The position numbers were made by a program, and so were the translations under genes. From contig CALWSR010000003.1 of NCBI GenBank assembly GCA_944384265.1, positions 1-64,000 of the forward strand: a stretch of DNA of 64,000 nt, in the 5' to 3' direction. How positions within the stretch are numbered: position 1 is the first letter of the stretch; each line of letters opens with the position of its first letter. Below, in pieces: positions 57,984 to 64,000 of the stretch. Source of the DNA: an uncultured Clostridia bacterium. GTDB taxonomy: Bacteria > Bacillota > Clostridia > Lachnospirales > Anaerotignaceae. The notes beneath the pieces are model-generated. The model saw only the letters and a program-made list of their open reading frames with translations. It was not told the origin of the DNA and ran no database searches.

Positions 57984-58754
57984 TTAAGACCGCAGCCCAT
58001 TGATGGTTGTTTCCACTTCATCAGAAGTCTGCACCATTTTCAATGCATATTGATAACATCTTTGTGCTTCAATAATTTTTGATATCTCATCGGATAAATT
58101 CACATTGCTCATTTCCAATGCCTTATGCTCCAATGTTTCCATAGAGCCTGCTGTAATCACCGGCTGTCCGTTTTTGTCCACAGCCACAAATTCTGTTCCC
58201 ATGCTGCTTTGCATACCATTTGTAAGGGCAAATGTATAAATACCAATTTGTTCTATCAAATCCTCTCCGGCAATCAAGCTATATTCCGGATTTGTTCCAT
58301 TTTGCTGCTGCACTGCTGCTGCAAGGATGATAGGATTTTGGTTTGCATCCAGCACACGCTTGCCATTTGCATTTACCAAATAAAAATTGCCGTCGTTTGC
58401 CAATGAAGCAGAAAAATTACCGTCTCTTGTATAGGAAATCTCTCCTGTAACAGGGTCCTGCAATGCAAAAAACCCTTCTCCCTTTATCATATAGTCATAT
58501 TCCTTTCCGGTAGTGGCCATAGCGCCTTGGGTAAAATCCGCATCTGTTTTTTCTATATGAAGTCCGGCTCCTGCAATATAATCTGTTTGTGTTCCCTCCA
58601 CTGCATTTAAATTGCTGTAAATACATTCTGAAAAAGAAGAAACTTTTCTTTTATATCCATTGGTGTTTGCATTTGCCAAATTGTTTGCAATGATATTTAA
58701 CCTTTCTTGATGTGCAATGGCCCCCACGGCACCTGTATAAAAAGAACGGTCCAT
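57984..58754 (-). CDS. flgG: Flagellar rod/hook-basal body protein, FlgG/FlhP type
   Basis: A 256-residue axial protein of the basal body. The N-terminal motif AHQERLNIIANNLANANTNGYKR, the middle YMIKGEGFFALQDP ... YTRDGNFS and the C-terminal SNVNLSDEISKIIEAQRCYQYALKMVQTSDE are typical of FlgF/FlgG rod proteins. It is the second of two such genes, matching the flhO-flhP pair of Bacillus. Whether it is the FlgF or FlgG equivalent cannot be decided by eye. Confidence 0.85.
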   Translation of the reverse strand: MDRSFYTGAVGAIAHQERLNIIANNLANANTNGYKRKVSSFSECIYSNLNAVEGTQTDYIAGAGLHIEKTDADFTQGAMATTGKEYDYMIKGEGFFALQDPVTGEISYTRDGNFSASLANDGNFYLVNANGKRVLDANQNPIILAAAVQQQNGTNPEYSLIAGEDLIEQIGIYTFALTNGMQSSMGTEFVAVDKNGQPVITAGSMETLEHKALEMSNVNLSDEISKIIEAQRCYQYALKMVQTSDEVETTINGLRS

Positions 58755-58777
58755 AGCCTTTTCCTCCTATTCTTTGT

Positions 58778-59545
58778 TTAGACTCTGCCAATTTCTGTTG
58801 TGGCTTTTCCCAAAAGCTGGTCATACATTTTCAGCACCTGGGCTGCGCTTTGCAATGCCCTTTGGCTGGACATCATGTTTGTCATTTCTTCCACCATATT
58901 CACATTGGACTTTTCCAATGTCTGCCACTCTATTTGTGTATCGGTAGGCACAGGCTGCCCACCTGTTGCGATAAACAAGCCTTCATCACCGGATTTTTGC
59001 AGCATGGCATAATCTTCAAAATCTACGATTCCAAGCCTTGCCAGCACCACATTGCCATCTCCCGTCAATATAGTGCCGTCAGGCAGTGCCTGTATGTCCT
59101 CTGTGCCCAAATAAATAGGCTGGTTATCCTCTCCCAAAACACGTCCTCCATGGGGCAAAGACAAATATCCTTCTTCATCTACAATAAAAGAACCGTTTCT
59201 GGTATAAACTACACCTGCTTCTCCCTGAAGCTGAAAAAATCCATTTCCTGCCAATGCAAAATCCATGTTCATACCTGTCTGGTCAAACACACCCTGGCTA
59301 AAATCCGTTACCGTTTGCACACCGGCTGTGGCCATAGAAAGTGTGGTGCCCAGCTCTTGTCCGTTTTCACGGTCTATATTTCCATAGCGGGAAAACATCT
59401 CATCCTGAAATGTGCTTGCAATAAATTCATCTGTTTTAAATCCCGGTGTAGCTGCATTTGTAATGTTATTTCCTATGACAGCCAAATGTCTGTTTTGTGT
59501 GAGCATACTTGAAGTTAAATCATAAAACCCCTTTGACACACTCAT
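58778..59545 (-). CDS. flgF: Flagellar rod/hook-basal body protein, FlgF/FlhO type
   Basis: A 255-residue paralogue of the next gene. It shows the N-terminal SSMLTQNRHLAVIGNNITNAA signature, middle FALAGNGFFQLQ ... YTRNGSFIVDEEGYL and C-terminal SNVNMVEEMTNMMSSQRAL. The ATG at 59545 lies after AAAAGGAGG; a longer start at 59572 overlaps the sigma gene. It lies 10 bases after fliA and 23 bases before the FlgG-like gene. Confidence 0.83.
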   Translation of the reverse strand: MSVSKGFYDLTSSMLTQNRHLAVIGNNITNAATPGFKTDEFIASTFQDEMFSRYGNIDRENGQELGTTLSMATAGVQTVTDFSQGVFDQTGMNMDFALAGNGFFQLQGEAGVVYTRNGSFIVDEEGYLSLPHGGRVLGEDNQPIYLGTEDIQALPDGTILTGDGNVVLARLGIVDFEDYAMLQKSGDEGLFIATGGQPVPTDTQIEWQTLEKSNVNMVEEMTNMMSSQRALQSAAQVLKMYDQLLGKATTEIGRV

Positions 59546-59555
59546 TCGCCTCCTT

Positions 59556-60341
59556 TTATTGCCTTTCATCAAAAAAACGCTTCATGTACTGCCTTAGCTT
59601 GCGAATTGCATTTGCATGAATTTGAGAAATTCTTGGTTCACTTACCTTCATGACAACAGAAATTTCTTTCATGTTCAATTCATTGATATAATAAAGAGAT
59701 AGTACCAGCTGCTCCTTTTCCCGCAAAGAAGCAAGGCCTTCTTTTAATGCTGCGGCAGTTTCTTTTTTTTGAAGATACTGCTCCGGAAGAAGGTCATTTG
59801 TGTTTTTCAAAATCCCTTCATTTTTTTGCCCTACACCCTCCTCCTCCATCAGCATATCTAATGACAAAAGGTTAAATGTACCTGTTTTTCCTAAATCCTC
59901 TTTATATTTTTTGATACTGATTTGCAAATAATCTGCTACTTCTTCATCTGTGGGCATTCTGCCCAACTTATGGCTCAATATATTTTGTGCCTCTTCTATT
60001 TCCTTTGCACTTTTGCGGATGCTTCTTGGCACCCAGTCCTGTTTTCGTGCAATGTCAATAATCATGCCCCGAATCCTTTTTGAAATATAGGTTTCAAATT
60101 TCACATGCTTATTGATGTCAAATTTGTCAATGGCTGTCATAATAGCCAAAACACCTTCATTAATTATATCATCAATCTGAGAAAAACCCAAGTAAATTCC
60201 TCTCATTTGCATGGCAATATTTTTGACAATGTAGATGTATCGCAGTACCAAAGCTTGTTTTATTTTCTGGTCATTTGTTTGTTTATAAAGAAAGAGCAGC
60301 TCTTCATTTGTTTTTGTATCCAACTCCCTTTGAGAAAGCAT
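59556..60341 (-). CDS. fliA: Flagellar sigma factor FliA/SigD
   Basis: A sigma-28 that transcribes late flagellar and chemotaxis genes, 261 residues. Region 2 (IDDIINEGVLAIMTAIDKFD ... KFETYISKRIRGMIID) and the SigD-typical ARKQDWVPRSIRKSAKEIEEA are present. Region 4 has LREKEQLVLSLYYINELNMKEISVVMKVSEPRISQIH. CAGGAGCG precedes the ATG. It follows flhA by 17 bases. Its inhibitor is FlgM (36649), and the five promoters listed in this window are its likely targets. Confidence 0.95.
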   Translation of the reverse strand: MLSQRELDTKTNEELLFLYKQTNDQKIKQALVLRYIYIVKNIAMQMRGIYLGFSQIDDIINEGVLAIMTAIDKFDINKHVKFETYISKRIRGMIIDIARKQDWVPRSIRKSAKEIEEAQNILSHKLGRMPTDEEVADYLQISIKKYKEDLGKTGTFNLLSLDMLMEEEGVGQKNEGILKNTNDLLPEQYLQKKETAAALKEGLASLREKEQLVLSLYYINELNMKEISVVMKVSEPRISQIHANAIRKLRQYMKRFFDERQ

Positions 60342-60358
60342 ACCAATCGCTCCTGTCC

Positions 60359-62461
60359 TTATGATAATACAATGTTGCCAATGGCCTGTATCTGCACATT
60401 ATTTGAAATTTCATTGAAAGACAACACATAAATATTGGGATAAAATTGTTCTATCAGCCTGTAAAAATAGGCTCTTACCACATTGCTTGTCAGTATAATG
60501 GGCGTCTGAGAAAGCTCGTTGAATTTCTTCATCTGCTCGCTAATCTGACCAATCAGCTTTTGCATCAGCTCAGGACTCATAGAGATATAAATGCCCTGTT
60601 CTCCCTTTGTCAAGCCGGAAATAATTGCCTTTTCCACTTCTGCATCCAATGTAATGACCTTCATCTGTCCGCCCTCGCAGAACTTTCTTGTAATGGTACG
60701 CTTTAAGGCAATGCGGATATTTTCTGTAATGGTATCCAAATCATGGGTTTTTGTAGAGGAATCTACAATGGTCTCCAGTATGGTTTCCATATCCTTGATA
60801 GGCACGCCTTCTTTTAACAAATTAGAAAGTATTTTTTGAAAAGGGCCATATGTAATCACATTTGGAAATGTTTCTTCCACCAAATCCGGTGAAACCTTTT
60901 TTATATTTTCTATCAGCTGCATCACTTCATTTCTGGTCAGCAGCTCATAAGCGTGTTTTTTCACTGTTTCAGATAAATGGGTCAGCATGACAGAAAGCGG
61001 GTCAATGACGGTATAGCCATATATTTCTGCCATCTCTTTGTTTTCCGGCGTAATCCATTTACTTGGAATGCCATAAGAAGGCTCTATTGTTTCAATGCCG
61101 TCAATGTCACCGGCAGGATTTGGCGGTTCCAATGCCAGATAATAATCAATGAGTATTTCTCCCTTTGCCACCTCTTCCCCTTTGATGTTGATGACATATT
61201 GGTTTGTATTCAAATTGGAGCTGTCTCTTAATCGTATGGAGGGAATGACAAATCCCATATCCTGGGCATACTGCCTTCTGAATATGACAATACGCTCAAT
61301 GAGCTTTCCTCCGCTGGACTCGTCCACAAGAGGAATCAAGCTGTATCCAATTTCCATCTCAATAGGCTCTACATTCAGCAGAGAATACACATTGTTGATA
61401 TCCTTATAAAATTCATTTTCACTCATAGGAGGTGCTTCTTCCTCCGGCGGAGCCATAGGCGCACTGCCCACAGCCCCTCCTCCCGGCACTGCCATGGCGG
61501 CGCCGTCTGCCGCAATGAGCTGCTGCATAGCACGAAATGCTCTAAAACCAATGGCAATCAATATGGCACCCACAATCATCAAAGGCAAAAAGGGCATTCC
61601 CGGTATCACAGAAAGCATTATCATAATGCCGCCGCCCATCATCAAAGCCTGGGGCTGTGCCAAAAATTGTTTTGCCACGTCATTGTTCAAGCTGCCGTCA
61701 GAAACGGCTCTTGTTACAATCATACCGGTTGCTGTGGAAATCAAAAGCGCCGGTATCTGTGATACAAGCCCATCACCGATTGTTGCAATGGAATAAACGG
61801 ACAACACCTCATTAAATGTCATGGTAGACTGCACCATACCAATGATGGTACCTGCCACAAAGTTAATGACAGTAATGATAATGGACATAATGGCGTCCCC
61901 TTTTACAATCTTTGTAGCACCGTCCATAGAACCATAAAAATCGGCTTCCTTTTGTATTTTGTATCGTCTGACACGGGATTCCTCCTCTGTAATCAGTCCG
62001 GAGCTTAAGTCTGCGTCAATGGCCATTTGTTTACCTGGCATAGCATCCAGTGTAAATCTGGCAGCAACCTCAGCCACACGCTCGGCACCCTTTGTGATAA
62101 CCAAAAATTGTACCAATACAATAATCAAAAATATAATAACACCTACAATGACATTTCCTTGCAGCACAAAGCTGCCAAATGCCTGAATCACAGCGCCTGC
62201 CTCTCCCTGCTTTGTCAAAATCAAACGAGTGGAGGAAATGTTAAGCCCCAATCGGAATAATGTTGTAATCAAAAGCAAAGAGGGAAAAATAGAAAATTCC
62301 AATGATTCTTTGATTTGCATAGAAATGAGCAATATAATCAAAGAAAGGGAAATATTTAATATAAACATCATATCCAGCAGCCATGCAGGCAGTGGTATAA
62401 TCAATAAAAGCACTATGACAATTACGAATATGGATACAATATAATTTAAAGCATTTTTCAT
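60359..62461 (-). CDS. flhA: Flagellar export gate protein FlhA
   Basis: A 700-residue inner-membrane ring of the type III export apparatus. The N-terminal 300 residues hold about eight membrane segments, including the FHIPEP-like region (MPGKQMAIDADLSSGLI) and the conserved loop RVRRYKIQKEADFYGSMDGA. A Pro/Glu linker follows near 320-350, and then the cytosolic domain that docks chaperones. The start has a weak GGTGA. The usual flhF and flhG genes do not follow; fliA comes next. Confidence 0.96.
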   Translation of the reverse strand: MKNALNYIVSIFVIVIVLLLIIPLPAWLLDMMFILNISLSLIILLISMQIKESLEFSIFPSLLLITTLFRLGLNISSTRLILTKQGEAGAVIQAFGSFVLQGNVIVGVIIFLIIVLVQFLVITKGAERVAEVAARFTLDAMPGKQMAIDADLSSGLITEEESRVRRYKIQKEADFYGSMDGATKIVKGDAIMSIIITVINFVAGTIIGMVQSTMTFNEVLSVYSIATIGDGLVSQIPALLISTATGMIVTRAVSDGSLNNDVAKQFLAQPQALMMGGGIMIMLSVIPGMPFLPLMIVGAILIAIGFRAFRAMQQLIAADGAAMAVPGGGAVGSAPMAPPEEEAPPMSENEFYKDINNVYSLLNVEPIEMEIGYSLIPLVDESSGGKLIERIVIFRRQYAQDMGFVIPSIRLRDSSNLNTNQYVINIKGEEVAKGEILIDYYLALEPPNPAGDIDGIETIEPSYGIPSKWITPENKEMAEIYGYTVIDPLSVMLTHLSETVKKHAYELLTRNEVMQLIENIKKVSPDLVEETFPNVITYGPFQKILSNLLKEGVPIKDMETILETIVDSSTKTHDLDTITENIRIALKRTITRKFCEGGQMKVITLDAEVEKAIISGLTKGEQGIYISMSPELMQKLIGQISEQMKKFNELSQTPIILTSNVVRAYFYRLIEQFYPNIYVLSFNEISNNVQIQAIGNIVLS

Positions 62462-62525
62462 AAAAGTTCACCATTTCCCATCAAAGGTTTTATGTAAAAA
62501 ATAAGACTGTAAAACAACTGAGTCA

Positions 62526-63602
62526 TTATTTCTTTTTTCCTGTCAAATCCTTTCCGTTGAGCTTGTATACATAAACCAGTATTTCTGCAACGGTACCATA
62601 AAATTCCTCCGGTATCATATCAGAAACCTCTGTCATGACAAACAAGGCTCTGGCAACGGCTTTGTTTTCAATCACCTGTACGCCGTTTTCTTCTGCAATT
62701 TTGATAATGCGCAATGCCAATTCATCCTGCCCCTTTGCTACCACAACGGGGGCCGCATCCTTTTTATTGTCATATCGCAGTGCCACAGCAAAATGTGTTG
62801 GGTTTCTTAACACAACGTCTGCCTCCGGCACAGACTGCATCATTCTTGACATAGCCATTCTTCTTTGCAGCTCTCGAATTTTTCCCTTTATCTGAGGATT
62901 TCCCTCTGTTTGTTTATATTCTTCTTTTACTTCCTGCTTAGACATTTTCAGCTGCTTTTCATAATCCCACCATTGATAAAAATAGTCAAAGGCAGAGATA
63001 ATCACAAAAGCAATGCTGACCTTTATGACCAAATTCATAATACAGTCTAATGTGAAAATAGAAGAAACAATCACACTTAATTTTAATGTTTTTTCAAAAT
63101 TGATTAGCTCTCCTACAAAAAAGTCATATAGTATATACATCAATATACTGATTTTTATAATCCCTTTTACCACTTCCACAATGCTTTTGGAAGAAAACAG
63201 CCTTTTAAAGCCCTGCAAAGGACTCAATCTGCTGAATTTTGGCTTCAATGCATCTGTGGAAAACAAAAGTCTGGTTTGCGCCGCTGTGGCAACAACCGCC
63301 AGCAGCACTGCAATCAATAGCAAAGGAACACAGGTCCTTACAAAAGCCACCACAATTTCCAATGTCATATCTGCTGTAAATTCCATGGTCACATCCGTTT
63401 GCGTAGCAGCATAAGCAATATATTGCAAGAAAAAAGAATGCAATGTGGCATAAATACCAGGAAACAACAGCTTCAAAGAAAAAAATGTACCAAGAAGCGA
63501 TACGACCACAACCACATCCTTACTTAAAAAGATGTTTCCTTTCTTTCTCTCGTCCCTTCGCTTCTTGGGGGTGGCTTGTTCGGTTTTTTCATCTGCCGCC
63601 AA
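62526..63602 (-). CDS. flhB: Flagellar export switch protein FlhB
   Basis: A 358-residue membrane protein of the export gate that sets substrate specificity. The N-terminus EKTEQATPKKRRDERKKG is typical. Four membrane segments follow (about 28-215), then the cytosolic domain with autocleavage site NPTH (VVLRNPTHFAVALRYD). A TTG start at 63602 has GGGGGGAG upstream. It lies 30 bases after fliR. Confidence 0.95.
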   Translation of the reverse strand: MAADEKTEQATPKKRRDERKKGNIFLSKDVVVVVSLLGTFFSLKLLFPGIYATLHSFFLQYIAYAATQTDVTMEFTADMTLEIVVAFVRTCVPLLLIAVLLAVVATAAQTRLLFSTDALKPKFSRLSPLQGFKRLFSSKSIVEVVKGIIKISILMYILYDFFVGELINFEKTLKLSVIVSSIFTLDCIMNLVIKVSIAFVIISAFDYFYQWWDYEKQLKMSKQEVKEEYKQTEGNPQIKGKIRELQRRMAMSRMMQSVPEADVVLRNPTHFAVALRYDNKKDAAPVVVAKGQDELALRIIKIAEENGVQVIENKAVARALFVMTEVSDMIPEEFYGTVAEILVYVYKLNGKDLTGKKK

Positions 63603-63632
63603 CGTTGCTCCCCCCTTTTTCAGGCGTCTTTT

Positions 63633-64000
63633 TTATTGCAAAAATATGAAAAATTCTCTAAAAGCATCTATTGTACTTGGCACCAAATCCTTTATAAACT
63701 CTCCCATTGGTACAAACATCATCAGCAGTATCAATATGCCAATGAGTACCTTTGCCTGTATGTTAATGACAAATACATTAATCTGTGGTATTGTTTTCAT
63801 CAAAATACCAACACCGATTTCACACACAATTTCCGATACCAATATGGGAAAAGCAAATTGTACACTCAAAACAGTACATTCTACAAAAATATCCCATATC
63901 CTTTCATAGGCAATCTGATTCAAAACAACCTCCCCATAAGGCACTACTTCAGAGGAGGTTAATATGATGTGTATTAACGCAATATGACCATTTAAAGCAA
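63633..64000 (-). CDS. fliR: Flagellar export protein FliR, C-terminal part (runs off the window)
   Basis: The open frame continues to the right edge of the window, so only about the last 121 residues are seen. They start within ALNGHIALIHIIL, a typical FliR segment, and continue through membrane helices (VLSVQFAFPILVSEIVCEIGVGIL, VLIGILILLMMFVPM). FliR is an inner-membrane component of the type III export gate. The order fliR-flhB-flhA is standard. Confidence 0.92.
   Translation of the reverse strand, partial: ALNGHIALIHIILTSSEVVPYGEVVLNQIAYERIWDIFVECTVLSVQFAFPILVSEIVCEIGVGILMKTIPQINVFVINIQAKVLIGILILLMMFVPMGEFIKDLVPSTIDAFREFFIFLQ

Overview
The window reads as chromosome from a low-GC, spore-forming, motile member of the Clostridia, Lachnospirales-like. 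The basis is strong AT-rich intergenic DNA, AGGAGG-type ribosome binding sites with frequent GTG/TTG starts, a SipL-type spore coat morphogenesis protein, YesM/YesN two-component genes, an S-layer-homology surface protein, and a Bacillus/Clostridium-style motility set (FliW/CsrA, YviE, CheC/CheD/CheV). Species cannot be assigned from the sequence alone.

Layout. About 0.3-8.2 kb (minus strand): threonine aldolase, a small basic protein, an AT-rich gap, then a sensory operon (YesN regulator, YesM kinase, two periplasmic-binding-fold proteins) that has no ABC transporter genes beside it. 8.4-10.0 kb: sipL, with a SigE-like promoter. 10.4-11.1 kb: a small IS200-like element whose transposase looks damaged. 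11.3-16.0 kb: a lipoprotein fusing flavodoxin to aldo/keto reductase, a long gene-poor stretch, a calcium-loop protein and a DHFR-fold reductase. 16-22 kb (minus): operon queG-recU-lipoprotein-tldD-pmbA-lepB. 22-27.6 kb: a 1,557-residue SLH surface protein translationally coupled to a PilZ protein. 27.6-29.3 kb: a YlqH/YlqG-like pair.

The remainder is mostly motility. Plus strand: cheA-cheW-cheR-cheB, an extended FtsA-like protein, then flgM-flgN-flgK-flgL-yviE-fliW-csrA. Minus strand: fliB and flagellin, an FtsE-like ATPase without FtsX, a FliT-like protein, fliS and fliD. A C39-type peptidase sits on the plus strand in between. Divergent from fliD is a ParA-ComFB operon. From 54.3 kb to the window edge (minus): an EAL/HDOD protein, cheV, cheD, cheC, two rod proteins, the flagellar sigma factor, flhA, flhB and a fliR that continues beyond the window. 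flhF and flhG are absent from their usual place after flhA.

How it works together. Five promoters match a flagellar sigma-factor pattern (GCCGATAT/A, 15-base spacer, AT-rich -35) in front of cheA, flgM, cheV, hag and fliD. The sigma gene and its antagonist flgM are both present. Flagellin is probably also controlled after transcription: its leader carries two small hairpins with identical AUGGAG loops, the second covering the ribosome binding site, as expected for CsrA sites, and both CsrA and its antagonist FliW are encoded nearby. The least explained parts are the ParA-ComFB pair with its 18-bp coding repeat, the FtsE without FtsX, the FtsA-like protein among motility genes, and the flavodoxin-aldo/keto reductase lipoprotein.
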